NCBI RefSeq assembly: GCF_000152885.1
Contig: NZ_CH672403.1
Location: forward strand, 303,067-367,066
DNA from: Idiomarina baltica OS145
GTDB taxonomy: Bacteria > Pseudomonadota > Gammaproteobacteria > Enterobacterales > Alteromonadaceae
Direction of reading: 5' to 3'
DNA: 64,000 nt
The position numbers and the translations under genes were made by a program. The notes beneath the pieces were generated by a model. The model was given only the letters and a program-made list of their open reading frames with translations, did no database searches and was not told the DNA's origin. Below, in pieces: positions 9,572-18,269 of the stretch (the stretch's first letter is position 1; every line of letters starts with the position of its first letter).

Positions 9572-11410
9572 ATGACAACTCAGGCATTTGATATTAATAA
9601 ACTTCGCAACATTGCGATTATTGCGCACGTTGACCATGGTAAAACGACATTGGTCGACAAGCTGCTTCAACAATCTGGCACGTTAGAGAGCCGTGGTGAG
9701 CTTGAAGAGCGCATCATGGACTCAAACGATCTAGAAAAAGAGCGCGGTATTACCATCCTCGCTAAAAACACAGCGATCAACTGGCAAGACTACCGCATCA
9801 ACATTCTAGATACCCCTGGGCACGCCGATTTCGGTGGTGAGGTTGAGCGTGTCATGTCAATGGCTGACTCAGTTTTGCTACTCGTTGACGCTGTTGATGG
9901 TCCAATGCCGCAAACACGCTTTGTAACGCAAAAAGCGTTTGCTCACGGGCTTAATCCAATCGTCGTTATTAATAAAATTGACCGTCCGGGCGCGCGTCCT
10001 GACTGGGTCATGGATCAAGTGTTTGATTTGTTCGACAACCTTGGCGCGACCGATGAGCAGTTGGACTTCCCTGTTATCTATGCATCAGCATTAAATGGCT
10101 GGGCAAGTCTGGATGCGGAACAATCAGGCGGCGACATGACGCCATTGTTCGAAACTATCGTTGACCAAGTCAGTCATCCCGACGCGGATCCTGAAGGCGA
10201 CCTGCAAATGCAGATTTCTCAGTTGGACTATTCAAGCTATTTAGGTGTCATCGGTATCGGCCGTGTCACTCAGGGTAGCGTTAAAGTGAACCAACAAGTG
10301 ACTATCGTGGGTGCTGACGGCACAACCCGCAATGGTAAAGTCGGTCAAGTGTTTAATTACCTTGGCTTGGATCGCATCGATGCACAAGCTGCGCACGCTG
10401 GCGATATCTGTGCAATTACAGGTTTAGGTGAATTAAAAATCTCTGACACAGTGTGCGCTGTGGGTAAACCAAACCCGCTTAAGCCACTGACGGTTGACGA
10501 GCCAACGGTAACAATGACCTTCCAGGTCAACACCTCTCCGTTCGCAGGTAAAGAAGGTAAATTCGTTACTTCTCGTCAGATCCTTGAACGTTTGCAGCAA
10601 GAGTTGGTTCACAACGTTGCGCTGCGTGTTGAAGAGACTGATAACCCGGATAAATTCCGTGTATCGGGTCGTGGTGAATTACACTTGGGTGTTTTAATCG
10701 AGAACATGCGTCGTGAAGGCTTCGAGCTCGCAGTATCGCGTCCAGAAGTTATCATCAAGCATGAAGAAGGTCAGAAGATGGAACCGTACGAAACACTGAC
10801 GGTTGATATCGAAGATCAACACCAAGGTGCTGTCATGGAAAAACTTGGCTTACGTAAAGCCGAGATGACTGACATGAATCCAGATGGTAAAGGTCGTGTA
10901 CGTATCGACTTTGAAGTACCTAGCCGTGGCTTGATTGGCTTCCAAACCGAGTTCATGACCCTGACTTCAGGTACCGGTTTGATGTACCACACCTTTGATC
11001 ACTACGGTCCGCATAAAGGCGGTACTATCGGTCAACGTGTGAACGGCGTGTTGATTTCAAACGCCCAGGGTAAAGCACTGACTTACGCACTGTTTAACCT
11101 GCAAGAACGTGGTAAGTTGTTCGCATCACACGGTGACGAAGTATACGAAGGTCAAATCATCGGTATTCATAACCGTTCAAATGACCTGACTGTTAACTGT
11201 TTGAAAGGTAAGCAGCTGACTAACGTACGTGCTTCAGGTACTGATGATGCACAAACCTTGAGCCCACCGATCCGTTATACACTTGAGCAAGCGCTTGAGT
11301 TCATTAACGATGACGAGCTGGTCGAGGTAACGCCGGTATCTATCCGTATTCGTAAACGCGCGCTCACAGAGAACGAGCGTAAGCGTGCGAGTCGCGAACC
11401 GAAAAGCTAA
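9572..11410 (+). CDS. typA: Ribosome-associated GTPase TypA/BipA
   Basis: BipA is a translational GTPase that binds 70S ribosomes, helps 50S assembly and is needed at low temperature and under stress. The 612 residues show G1 AHVDHGKTT, the switch I region [10 protein letters not shown]3 [13 protein letters not shown]4 NKIDRPGA, an EF-Tu-like second domain, two EF-G-like domains (III and V) and the BipA-specific C-terminal domain ([21 protein letters not shown] region and RIRKRAL near the end). It is divergent from glnA, the same arrangement as in E. coli. A strong terminator follows. Confidence 0.97.
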   Translation: MTTQAFDINKLRNIAIIAHVDHGKTTLVDKLLQQSGTLESRGELEERIMDSNDLEKERGITILAKNTAINWQDYRINILDTPGHADFGGEVERVMSMADSVLLLVDAVDGPMPQTRFVTQKAFAHGLNPIVVINKIDRPGARPDWVMDQVFDLFDNLGATDEQLDFPVIYASALNGWASLDAEQSGGDMTPLFETIVDQVSHPDADPEGDLQMQISQLDYSSYLGVIGIGRVTQGSVKVNQQVTIVGADGTTRNGKVGQVFNYLGLDRIDAQAAHAGDICAITGLGELKISDTVCAVGKPNPLKPLTVDEPTVTMTFQVNTSPFAGKEGKFVTSRQILERLQQELVHNVALRVEETDNPDKFRVSGRGELHLGVLIENMRREGFELAVSRPEVIIKHEEGQKMEPYETLTVDIEDQHQGAVMEKLGLRKAEMTDMNPDGKGRVRIDFEVPSRGLIGFQTEFMTLTSGTGLMYHTFDHYGPHKGGTIGQRVNGVLISNAQGKALTYALFNLQERGKLFASHGDEVYEGQIIGIHNRSNDLTVNCLKGKQLTNVRASGTDDAQTLSPPIRYTLEQALEFINDDELVEVTPVSIRIRKRALTENERKRASREPKS

Positions 11411-11436
11411 GTGTCTATGTGATGACACACAAAAAA

Positions 11437-11459
11437 CCCGCCAACCGGCGGGTTTTTTT
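11437..11459. terminator. Intrinsic terminator, probably bidirectional
   Basis: CCCGCC, four-base loop, GGCGGG followed by seven T residues; six A residues precede the stem, so it can stop typA from the left and the trhA-side transcript from the right. It fills the gap between these convergent genes. Confidence 0.9.
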
Positions 11460-11475
11460 ATGGGTGATATAAAAG

Positions 11476-12138
11476 TCATTGTGCTGCTATTAATTCGGGC
11501 TGCGGCAACACATAATAAAAAATCGAGAAGAAATGTAGGATGCTTCCGGCCAGCACAAATAAGTGCCAAATCGCATGGTGGTAAGGCATCTGCTTACGTA
11601 CGTAAAATATCACGCCTAAGGTGTAGGCAAGCCCCCCTGCAAGTAGCAATAGTAAGCCGCCCGTATCAACGTTATCGAGCATCGGCTTAATGGCGACCAA
11701 CGCCATCCAGCCGAGTCCAAGATACAACGTCAAAGACAACCACTTAGGTGGATTCTTCACAACCAACTCTAGAATCACGCCGAATAATGCGATTCCCCAA
11801 ACCACACCGAGTAGTGACCAACCCCAAGGTCCACGCAGGTTAATTAGCGCAAAGGGTGTGTAGGTGCCCGCAATAAGTACAAATATAGCGGCGTGGTCTA
11901 ACTGTTGGAATACAGCCTTAATACGCGGCCAAGGAAAGGCGTGATAAAGCGTTGAGGCGGTATAGAGCAAAATGAGGCTAGCCCCATAGATACTCGCTGC
12001 CACCACGTGCCAAGTATCGCCATAGGCGACAGACCACACCAGCATCACCACGAGCCCAACGATGCTCAGCACCGCCCCTATGCCATGCGTTAGCGCATGA
12101 GCGACTTCTTCTAAAACTGTATACGACTTATTACTCAT
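11476..12138 (-). CDS. Hemolysin III / TrhA family membrane protein
   Basis: A 220-residue seven-helix membrane protein of the hemolysin III (PAQR-related, YqfA/TrhA) family. Family marks seen are EEVAHALTHGIGAVLS near the N-terminus (first conserved His/Glu), SASTLYHAFPW-type segment (YTASTLYHAFPWPR), LDHAAIFVLIAGTYTPF, and the C-terminal MPYHHAIWHLFVLAGSILHFF with clustered His. These His and Asp residues are thought to bind a metal. In E. coli the homologue affects membrane energy and fluidity; hemolysis is not implied. Its start overlaps the preceding gene by ATGA, so the two are coupled. Confidence 0.85.
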   Translation of the reverse strand: MSNKSYTVLEEVAHALTHGIGAVLSIVGLVVMLVWSVAYGDTWHVVAASIYGASLILLYTASTLYHAFPWPRIKAVFQQLDHAAIFVLIAGTYTPFALINLRGPWGWSLLGVVWGIALFGVILELVVKNPPKWLSLTLYLGLGWMALVAIKPMLDNVDTGGLLLLLAGGLAYTLGVIFYVRKQMPYHHAIWHLFVLAGSILHFFSIFYYVLPQPELIAAQ

Positions 12139-12416
12139 CCACGCTCCAAACCTGGGGTTTCGTAGCCTTCACTGATATTTTTAAGCGCACGAATGAATTG
12201 GTCGAACTGCTTGCCATTGTCGTAATCTAACCGGTATTTGTTATGAAACTCTAGCGTCAGTTTTACGCCGTGGCCTTCCAAAAATACCGTGTAGCCATCA
12301 TGGTCAGTATACGCAGTAATACCATCAAGGACGTGCTTGCCTTGCTTTGCCTCGCCATGCTCATGGATCTTCTCATAAGCATCTAAAATAAGACGAAAAT
12401 CGATCTCGTTTTTCAT
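12135..12416 (-). CDS. DUF3081-like small protein
   Basis: A 93-residue protein of unknown function. I choose ATG 12416 because AAGGAG lies eight bases upstream; the open frame extends further to 12497 without a ribosome site. The sequence MKNEIDFRLILDAYEKI, then GKHVLDGITAYTDHDGYTVFLEG and LTLEFHNKYRLDYDN, resembles the DUF3081 family of marine gammaproteobacteria. It has no signal peptide or membrane helix. The stop overlaps the trhA-family start (ATGA), so a link to that membrane protein is possible but unproven. Confidence 0.6.
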   Translation of the reverse strand: MKNEIDFRLILDAYEKIHEHGEAKQGKHVLDGITAYTDHDGYTVFLEGHGVKLTLEFHNKYRLDYDNGKQFDQFIRALKNISEGYETPGLERG

Positions 12417-12544
12417 GCACTGTCTCCTTGCTTGTCCATTAATGTATACACAGTAATTATACGTAACAACGCCACTACTAGACTTGTTCTGCTCCAAATG
12501 CCCTTTCAGAGTCTATCGAAATGACTCAGTTGTCAAATATGAAC

Positions 12545-12598
12545 ATGTACACAAAATATACATACAATAATGCATGATAAGCAGAAAATCGCTATAAT
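12545..12598 (+). promoter_or_regulatory. Possible promoter and operator of the TetR-type gene
   Basis: TATAAT at 12593-12598 is a good -10, but no clear -35 is seen 17 bases before it. ATGTA (12545-12549) and TACAT (12559-12563) form a short inverted repeat with a nine-base spacer just upstream, a possible autoregulatory operator. Weak evidence. Confidence 0.3.
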
Positions 12599-12629
12599 CA
12601 GACTGTATTCTAATTTGATGAGGTGTAAT

Positions 12630-13244
12630 TTGGTTAGGCGTACAAAAGAAGATGCGCTCGCGACTCGCTCACAGCTGCTTGATGCGGCCGAGCGTGTATT
12701 TAGTGAGCGAGGTGTCACCCATACGTCAATGGCACAGGTCGCCGAAGCTGCAGGTGTCACTCGAGGCGCTATTTACCACCATTTTAGTAATAAGATGGCG
12801 TTGATTGAGTCGTTAATGGAGCGTGTGCGTTTGCCCATTGATGAGATGCGCGAGCAAATTGCACAACAACCTGAGTTCGATGCGCTCGTCGAAATACAGG
12901 AACGCACCAATGAGTTTTTAAACCGTGTTGCCACCGATCCGCGCGTGCAAGCACTCGCAAATATTTTAATGCATAAATGTGAATACATTGATGAGGTCAA
13001 TCCGATCAAGTTACGCCATTTGAGTGGCCGCAATGACTGTATCTGTGATGTCGAAGCGTTATTCGAGAAAGCGGTTAACGAGGGTCAGTTGCCACCCCAA
13101 GTGAGCCCACGCATTGCGGTTATCGGATTATTTGGCTTAGTCGATGGGCTGATTTACAACTGGTTAATGGATGATGGCTACTTCCCTCTTGTCGAGTATG
13201 GTGAAGCAGCCATAAATACGTATATGAACGGACTAAAAGCCTAA
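12630..13244 (+). CDS. TetR-family regulator, AcrR/TtgR type
   Basis: The N-terminus MVRRTKEDALATRSQLLDAAE followed by SMAQVAEAAGVTRGAIYHHFSNK is the TetR helix-turn-helix with the wording of the AcrR/TtgR branch that controls RND efflux pumps. I choose TTG 12630, four bases after GAGGTG, giving 204 residues and an N-terminus aligned with AcrR; ATG 12618 is an in-frame alternative. The C-terminal ligand and dimer domain ends with the GLVDGLIYNWL segment typical of this branch. No efflux genes are adjacent, so the target is unknown. It ends in the same four bases as the convergent mgtC-like gene. Confidence 0.8.
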   Translation: MVRRTKEDALATRSQLLDAAERVFSERGVTHTSMAQVAEAAGVTRGAIYHHFSNKMALIESLMERVRLPIDEMREQIAQQPEFDALVEIQERTNEFLNRVATDPRVQALANILMHKCEYIDEVNPIKLRHLSGRNDCICDVEALFEKAVNEGQLPPQVSPRIAVIGLFGLVDGLIYNWLMDDGYFPLVEYGEAAINTYMNGLKA

Positions 13245-13747
13245 GGCTCGTTGCTATCTGCGCGGCGCTTGCGCCAGCCATCGTACTTTTGATGAACGCC
13301 GCGCGTAAGCGACTGAAAACTCTCTTCTAACAAGTCAACGCCCACTAATACCACCACAACGATCAGTGCTAAAGCGAAAGCTGTAGGATATAACCCTAAA
13401 CCGGCAACAACGCCGATTGCTGCGAGCATCCAAATGGTGGCCGCCGATGTAACGCCGACTACCACTCCGTCTTTGGCAAGCATCACGCCCGCACCAAGAA
13501 AGCCAATACCCGTGATCACTTGCCCGATGATGCGCGAAGCGTCGGTGTGATCATTCATAACTAGTTTGGCACTCACTAAGAAGACGTAGGTGCCGAGTGT
13601 GATCAGTGCTGAAGTTCGAATACCGACAGGTTTGCCACGAATTTGCCGCTCAAGCCCTACAATGGCACCGCTGGCAATCGCGGTGGCAATGCCCTTCCAA
13701 GTGAAGGGCGCCATGTGCTCAAACACCAAAATATCCGAGAGGCTCAT
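13241..13747 (-). CDS. MgtC/SapB-family membrane protein
   Basis: A 168-residue inner-membrane protein with about four to five helices. The N-terminal motif SGAIVGLERQIRGKPVGIRTSALITLG is the diagnostic MgtC sequence, followed by GIGFLGAGVMLAKDG and AATIWMLAAIGV. It is the short form without the C-terminal ACT-like domain of Salmonella MgtC. Family members modulate Mg2+ homeostasis or ATP synthase; which role applies here is unknown. Its ATG overlaps the stop of the upstream FMN reductase (TAATG), so they form an operon. Confidence 0.85.
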   Translation of the reverse strand: MSLSDILVFEHMAPFTWKGIATAIASGAIVGLERQIRGKPVGIRTSALITLGTYVFLVSAKLVMNDHTDASRIIGQVITGIGFLGAGVMLAKDGVVVGVTSAATIWMLAAIGVVAGLGLYPTAFALALIVVVVLVGVDLLEESFQSLTRGVHQKYDGWRKRRADSNEP

Positions 13748-14259
13748 TAGTCACCCTGACTAAGGAAAGTCGATAGGAAATCTTCGTCCATTGCCGCGAT
13801 GGTCTCATCATTAGCATTAGGACAGCAGGCAAAAAGAGGAGCTGTCCATGCCTGTACGTTACCCAAGATGTCACGCAAATGGCTGAGACCACGGATACCA
13901 CCCAGCCCACCGGGTGAGGCAGCTGCCAGTAACACTTTTTTGCCTTTCCAGACCTGACCGTCAACGCGCGACGTCCAATCAATCGCATTTTTAATCAGTG
14001 GCGAAACAGAGGCGTTATATTCTGGGCTGACAAGCACAACTTTATCAGCCGCCGCAACAGCCTTTGCCAACTGTTGCATTGCCTTAGGAACACCTTCTGC
14101 CTGCTCGTGGTCGCCGTGATAGATCGGCGCGTCTAATGCGTCAGCATCGAGTAACTCAAAATCAAACGTGTGCTTTTCGGCAACCTGCACCAAGCGATGC
14201 TTTAATTTTGCATTAATTGACTCTTTACGACGACTGCCGCCGATAAACAAAATACTCAT
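13747..14259 (-). CDS. NAD(P)H-dependent FMN reductase
   Basis: A 170-residue flavodoxin-fold protein of the NADPH-dependent FMN reductase family (ChrR/YieF-like). The FMN phosphate loop is GGSRRKESINAKL near the N-terminus, and the second FMN segment is SPEYNASVSPLIKNAIDW, with AASPGGLGGIRGLSHLR after it. Such enzymes reduce quinones, azo compounds or metals, and the natural substrate is not visible. First gene of a two-gene unit with the MgtC-like gene; the start ATG 14259 follows an AGGAG site. Confidence 0.85.
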   Translation of the reverse strand: MSILFIGGSRRKESINAKLKHRLVQVAEKHTFDFELLDADALDAPIYHGDHEQAEGVPKAMQQLAKAVAAADKVVLVSPEYNASVSPLIKNAIDWTSRVDGQVWKGKKVLLAAASPGGLGGIRGLSHLRDILGNVQAWTAPLFACCPNANDETIAAMDEDFLSTFLSQGD

Positions 14260-14280
14260 GAAAACTCCTGTAAAAGTGGG

Positions 14281-14925
14281 TTAAGCACCGCTGTTCATGC
14301 TTTCAATAAAGCGATTAGACTCATCAATGGCAGACTCCATCTCATCAATTAGGTCTGAGATATCGGTCTGTAAACGACTAAATTCACCGCGAATTGCGTC
14401 GATAGCACGCGCGTTCAGGTTGTGTTTGAGATACAACACGTTGTCTTGCATCTTTTGTAACACAGGGTCCATTTTTCCAGCCGCTCGTTCCATCACGCGA
14501 ATGAGTTCACCATAATGACGTTCTGTCTCACGCAGACGTCGCTCACTCTCGCGGCGCATGGCATCATTACTGTAGAGCTCTAGCTCTTCGCTCCATTCAT
14601 CAAACAAATCTTGAGCCACGTCGTCGACTTCTTCGATACGTTCGTTGACACGCTCAGCCGCAGACTTACTTGCCTCATAATCGTCACGCAGTGCGTTGTA
14701 GCGTTCTTCGAGTTCACCACCGTCAAATTGCAGCAGCGCATCCAAGCGCTCAAGAGCCGATTTGAACTCTTCTTGAGCATCGCTTTGTGCCTCTTTGGCG
14801 TCGTCAACACGATCGACCAAAATATCGCGCTTCTCGATGCCCAATTTCTCCATCGCTCCATAGTAGGCGCTTTGACAACCCACTAAGAACAACAACGTAA
14901 AAATACTTAACGCCAGCTTTTTCAT
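14281..14925 (-). CDS. DUF2959 coiled-coil lipoprotein
   Basis: A 214-residue predicted lipoprotein: basic start MKK, hydrophobic helix and a lipobox ending FLVGC (Cys17). The mature part is almost wholly charged heptad-like helix, rich in Glu, Asp and Arg, as in the DUF2959 family of marine gammaproteobacteria, whose function is unknown. The start ATG lies in TAATG with the stop of the Pmp3-like gene, and GGGGA within that gene acts as ribosome site. The pairing with a small membrane stress protein suggests an envelope role (inference). Confidence 0.75.
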   Translation of the reverse strand: MKKLALSIFTLLFLVGCQSAYYGAMEKLGIEKRDILVDRVDDAKEAQSDAQEEFKSALERLDALLQFDGGELEERYNALRDDYEASKSAAERVNERIEEVDDVAQDLFDEWSEELELYSNDAMRRESERRLRETERHYGELIRVMERAAGKMDPVLQKMQDNVLYLKHNLNARAIDAIRGEFSRLQTDISDLIDEMESAIDESNRFIESMNSGA

Positions 14926-15161
14926 TAGTCTCCCCTTACAGCGCGAACCAGTCGTTCATCTCGTTTATCTTGGTTGTAACTACGTACGACCAAAATCGCG
15001 TGAATGATCGCAAGGATATAAACTAAACCTAGAGCACCAAATGAAAAAACAAATAGCACAATGCCTAAAGCTGTGAGTATCACGTTAAATAGGAATTGAA
15101 AGATCCGTCCTGTCGTCAACACCGCGAGCGGTGGAATCAAAACAGCTAAAATGTAACGCAT
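14925..15161 (-). CDS. Pmp3/YqaE-family small membrane protein
   Basis: A 78-residue protein with two membrane helices. The start ATG 15161 follows a GGGGG ribosome site; the open frame reaches 15236 without support. MRYILAVLIPPLAVL matches the IIPPLGV mark of the Pmp3/YqaE family, proteins linked to membrane potential and salt or cold stress. The family usually has about 52 residues, so this one carries an extra charged C-terminal tail (SYNQDKRDERLVRAV). Coupled by TAATG to the DUF2959 lipoprotein. Confidence 0.7.
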   Translation of the reverse strand: MRYILAVLIPPLAVLTTGRIFQFLFNVILTALGIVLFVFSFGALGLVYILAIIHAILVVRSYNQDKRDERLVRAVRGD

Positions 15162-15239
15162 AAAACCCCCTGTCGAGATAAATGAAATCCCCCCGTACGA
15201 CCTCATATTAATGCATTGGTTGCACAATGAATACAAGTC

Positions 15240-15956
15240 TTAATAGGGCAGTCGTTTGCCATCCCAATGAAATAAGCCACCGGAATCTTCAGCGGTGAGC
15301 CCCTGAATCACCTTAACAATGCGATCCGCCGAAAGTTCAGGCGAATAAAGTTTGTCTTCGGGCACACGCTTTTGAAATGGTTTCGAGAGATCGGTATCTG
15401 TCGTGCCTGGGTGGATTGCGGCAACCACAAAGGATTTATGTGAGCGTTTAAGTTCAATTGATGCAGTTTTGAGTAACATGTTTAAAGCCGCTTTACTGGC
15501 CCGGTAGCTGTACCAACCGCCCAAATAATTATCCTCGATGCTACCAACTTTCGCTGACAGTTGAATGAAAAAACGACTCTTCTTCTTGTCCAACAGCGGT
15601 TTGCACGCTTTAAGAATCATTAACGGCATGACAGCATTAACGCTAAAGAGCTTACTCAAGTTTGCTTCATTTAAATCGTCGAGCTGCTTTTCTGGGAACG
15701 TATCATCGTCATGCAGCATGCCTACCGTCGAAACAACGCCCTCAAGCACTTCACCGCGCTGATTAAATTCAGTGACCCACTGCTCTAAGGGTTCAGCGGT
15801 GTAATCCTCTATCGTCGTGTAATGTACACCGGCGACGCGTTGGTTAATTGGCTGACGCGATACTGCGATAATGGTGCTATCGTTGAACTTTTGCTTCAAA
15901 GCTTTCGTTAATGAAAGCCCGAGACCACCTGCGGCACCAAAGACTACAATTGCCAT
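15240..15956 (-). CDS. Short-chain dehydrogenase/reductase, CsgA-like
   Basis: A 238-residue SDR. The nucleotide loop is FGAAGGLGLSL (residues 6-16), the catalytic Ser lies in FIQLSAKVGS, and the YxxxK pair is in WYSYRASKAALN, followed by IHPGTTDTDLSKPF. The wording of the C-terminal half resembles the CsgA (C-factor) group of SDRs, for which no firm substrate is known. It is a single gene, divergent from yihY. A strand-wide open frame on the other strand over its start is a shadow. Confidence 0.8.
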   Translation of the reverse strand: MAIVVFGAAGGLGLSLTKALKQKFNDSTIIAVSRQPINQRVAGVHYTTIEDYTAEPLEQWVTEFNQRGEVLEGVVSTVGMLHDDDTFPEKQLDDLNEANLSKLFSVNAVMPLMILKACKPLLDKKKSRFFIQLSAKVGSIEDNYLGGWYSYRASKAALNMLLKTASIELKRSHKSFVVAAIHPGTTDTDLSKPFQKRVPEDKLYSPELSADRIVKVIQGLTAEDSGGLFHWDGKRLPY

Positions 15957-16021
15957 CTTGTGCGTTCTCCATCAATATAAGACTCATTCATCGTACGCAG
16001 AGATATGTAATTTTGACCAAT

Positions 16022-16870
16022 ATGAACTGGAAACTTTGGCTTAAACACGGTTTTAAATTTTCTCGGCATGTCGCACTTCGCAGTCAGTCCGACTCAATTA
16101 ACGTGACCGCCGGCCATCTCACCTATGTCAGTTTATTGTCCCTAGTGCCATTGCTAGTGGTCACATTCACTGTATTTTCCGCCTTTCCAGTCTTCGATGA
16201 TCTCAAAAACAACATAGAGAGTGCGCTGTTTGCTAACCTGCTGCCCACTTCGGGTGAGCAGCTAAAAGAATATATCGATGAGTTTGTTGGTAATGCATCA
16301 CAGATGACCGCCGTCGGTATCGCATTTTTATTTTTTGTGGCTGTCGCCCTTATTTCGGCGATAGATTCTGCGTTAAATAATATCTGGCGCGATACCAGCA
16401 GCCGACGTTGGACAGTATCTTTTGCCATTTATTGGATGATTTTGACACTCGGCCCTGTTCTTATTGGTACGGGATTGGCGGCAACGTCTTACTTAGTCTC
16501 GCTGTCTCAGTTTGCAGAAACTTATGTTTCGGGGATTCGTAGCTTTTTGCTGTCCGCAGTACCGGTCGTGACTAGCTTCATCGCCTTTGTATTGCTCTAC
16601 CAACTCGTGCCTAATCGCCCCGTTAAATTCCGCTATGCGGCTTTTGGTGCCGCCTTTTCAGCCATTCTATTCGAGGTCAGTAAACAATTATTCTCGCTGT
16701 ACATCACCCACTTCCCAACCTATCAGGCGATTTATGGTGCGCTTGCCACGGTGCCTATACTCATCGTTTGGATCTATTTGTCATGGTTGATTGTCTTAGC
16801 AGGTGCAGAGATGACAGTGAGTCTGGAGGAATACCGTTTAATCCATAAAAAGCGTACGCAGTCAGATTGA
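16022..16870 (+). CDS. yihY: YihY/BrkB-family inner-membrane protein
   Basis: A 282-residue protein with about six helices of the YihY (BrkB, UPF0761) family. Seen are SVNVTAGHLTY-like SINVTAGHLTYVSLLSLVP at about 31-49, SAIDSALNNIWRD, and the late segment YGALATVPILIVWIYLSWLIVLAGAE, all family hallmarks. I use ATG 16022, which gives the E. coli-like N-terminus MNWKLWLKHG. The family was once misnamed ribonuclease BN; no nuclease activity is implied, and transport is suspected but unproven. First gene of yihY-dtd-yiiD, an order shared with E. coli. Confidence 0.88.
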   Translation: MNWKLWLKHGFKFSRHVALRSQSDSINVTAGHLTYVSLLSLVPLLVVTFTVFSAFPVFDDLKNNIESALFANLLPTSGEQLKEYIDEFVGNASQMTAVGIAFLFFVAVALISAIDSALNNIWRDTSSRRWTVSFAIYWMILTLGPVLIGTGLAATSYLVSLSQFAETYVSGIRSFLLSAVPVVTSFIAFVLLYQLVPNRPVKFRYAAFGAAFSAILFEVSKQLFSLYITHFPTYQAIYGALATVPILIVWIYLSWLIVLAGAEMTVSLEEYRLIHKKRTQSD

Positions 16871-16924
16871 TCTGTGCGATAGAATCGACAACCATATACT
16901 TTTTCACAAGCAAGAGTAGATAGC

Positions 16925-17365
16925 ATGATAGGTTTAATTCAGCGCGTAAGCCGTGCTCAGGTAGATGTCAATAACAACAAGGTTGGCGGAATCGACGCTG
17001 GGTTATTGATATTACTGGGTGTTGAGCAGGGTGATAACGAGCAAAAAGCCAAACGTCTTGCCGAGCGTATTATCCACTACCGCGTGTTTACCGATGCTGA
17101 AGGCAAAATGAATCAAAGCCTCGTCGACAAGGGCTATCCGACTCTAGTTGTGTCGCAATTTACGCTCGCTGCCGATACTCGTAAAGGGCGCCGTCCCAGT
17201 TTTTCGAGCGCAGCTCACCCATCCGAAGCACAGACGTTGTACCATGTATTTTGCGACCATATCCAAGCACAGGGTGTGCATGTAGAAACCGGTCAATTTG
17301 GTGCCGATATGCAAGTCAGTTTGGTAAATGACGGACCTGTCACCTTTGAACTACGAGTAGATTAA
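16925..17365 (+). CDS. dtd: D-aminoacyl-tRNA deacylase
   Basis: Dtd removes D-amino acids (and misloaded glycine) from tRNA. The 146-residue protein has the two active-site signatures: [17 protein letters not shown] in the middle (the SQxTL motif) and [12 protein letters not shown] at the C-terminus (the GPxT motif that contains the Gly-cisPro gate of the partner subunit region). Length equals that of E. coli Dtd. It lies between yihY and yiiD, one base before the yiiD start, so the two are co-transcribed. Confidence 0.96.
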   Translation: MIGLIQRVSRAQVDVNNNKVGGIDAGLLILLGVEQGDNEQKAKRLAERIIHYRVFTDAEGKMNQSLVDKGYPTLVVSQFTLAADTRKGRRPSFSSAAHPSEAQTLYHVFCDHIQAQGVHVETGQFGADMQVSLVNDGPVTFELRVD

Positions 17366-17366
17366 T

Positions 17367-18269
17367 ATGTATAAAGTGATAACCCCGACTACCGACACCG
17401 ACTTTGAAAAATACTTTCATCTCCGATGGCGCGTATTGCGTGAACCCTTTCAGCGCCCGCTAGGTTCTGAGCAAGATGAGTACGATCAGGTCGGTTTGCA
17501 CCGCATGGTCGTCAACGAAGCAGGTGAGCCGGTTGCGGTCGGACGTTTACATTTTAATAGCCCAGAGGAAGCGCAAATTCGCTTCATGGCCACCGCGCCT
17601 GAATATCGAGGCGAAGGTCATGGTGTTGCGATTATTTTTGCACTCGAAAGCGCAGCTCGCGCCGAAGGTGCCACTCACGTCATTATTAATTCACGTGATA
17701 CGACCATTGGTTTTTATAAAAGATGTGGTTACCAGGTGGTGGAGGAAGCGGATACCGTCAAAAATCCGATGGCAGAACACCAACTGAAGAAGTCGTTCAG
17801 TGAACAAAACCGTATTATCTATCGCCCTGAATGGTGTGAAGAACTACAAAATACATGGACAAAAGAGATTCCTATATCTGACGCGATGGGGATCAAAATT
17901 CATCAATACACCGGACGCATGTTCGAAACGCGTGCTCAACTGTCACGTAACATCAACGTACACGGTACGATGTTTGCTGGTAGCATCTACTCGCTCGGCA
18001 CATTAACGTGTTGGGGGCTGTTGCATCTGCAACTTTTAGAGAGAGAACTCGAAGGATCGGTTGTACTAGGAGATGGTAATATTCACTATCATAAACCGGT
18101 CACACGAGAGCCTCGAGCGGTCGCTTATTTGAGTGACGTAACAGGCGATTTTTCAGCCCTAAAAGAGGGTAAGAACGCGCGTATGATGATGAAAGCCCAG
18201 ATCATGGATGATGAACGGCCTGTGGCTGAGTTTACAGGCCGTTTTGTGGTACTCGCTAAACGTGATTAG
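17367..18269 (+). CDS. yiiD: YiiD (FabY): GNAT acetyltransferase fused to thioesterase-like domain
   Basis: A 300-residue two-domain protein. Residues 1-150 form a GNAT fold with the acetyl-CoA loop [10 protein letters not shown] and the [12 protein letters not shown]-terminal strand. Residues 160-300 form the YiiD C-terminal hotdog domain, marked by [24 protein letters not shown]. coli YiiD (renamed FabY) has been linked to initiation of fatty-acid synthesis; the reaction is not settled. It follows dtd by one base, and its stop is interleaved with that of hutH on the other strand. Confidence 0.88.
   Translation: MYKVITPTTDTDFEKYFHLRWRVLREPFQRPLGSEQDEYDQVGLHRMVVNEAGEPVAVGRLHFNSPEEAQIRFMATAPEYRGEGHGVAIIFALESAARAEGATHVIINSRDTTIGFYKRCGYQVVEEADTVKNPMAEHQLKKSFSEQNRIIYRPEWCEELQNTWTKEIPISDAMGIKIHQYTGRMFETRAQLSRNINVHGTMFAGSIYSLGTLTCWGLLHLQLLERELEGSVVLGDGNIHYHKPVTREPRAVAYLSDVTGDFSALKEGKNARMMMKAQIMDDERPVAEFTGRFVVLAKRD

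Noticed and set aside
11476-12138. Hemolysin (toxin) role for the hemolysin III family gene
   Set aside because: The family name is historical; the sequence is an integral-membrane PAQR-type protein and nothing shows export or pore formation.
12559-12579. AcrR-like palindromic operator before the TetR-type gene
   Set aside because: The TACATACA half looks like the AcrR box, but the other half does not pair; only a short ATGTA/TACAT repeat could be kept, at low confidence.
16022-16870. Ribonuclease BN
   Set aside because: Older annotations use this name for YihY, but the sequence is a polytopic membrane protein without nuclease motifs.
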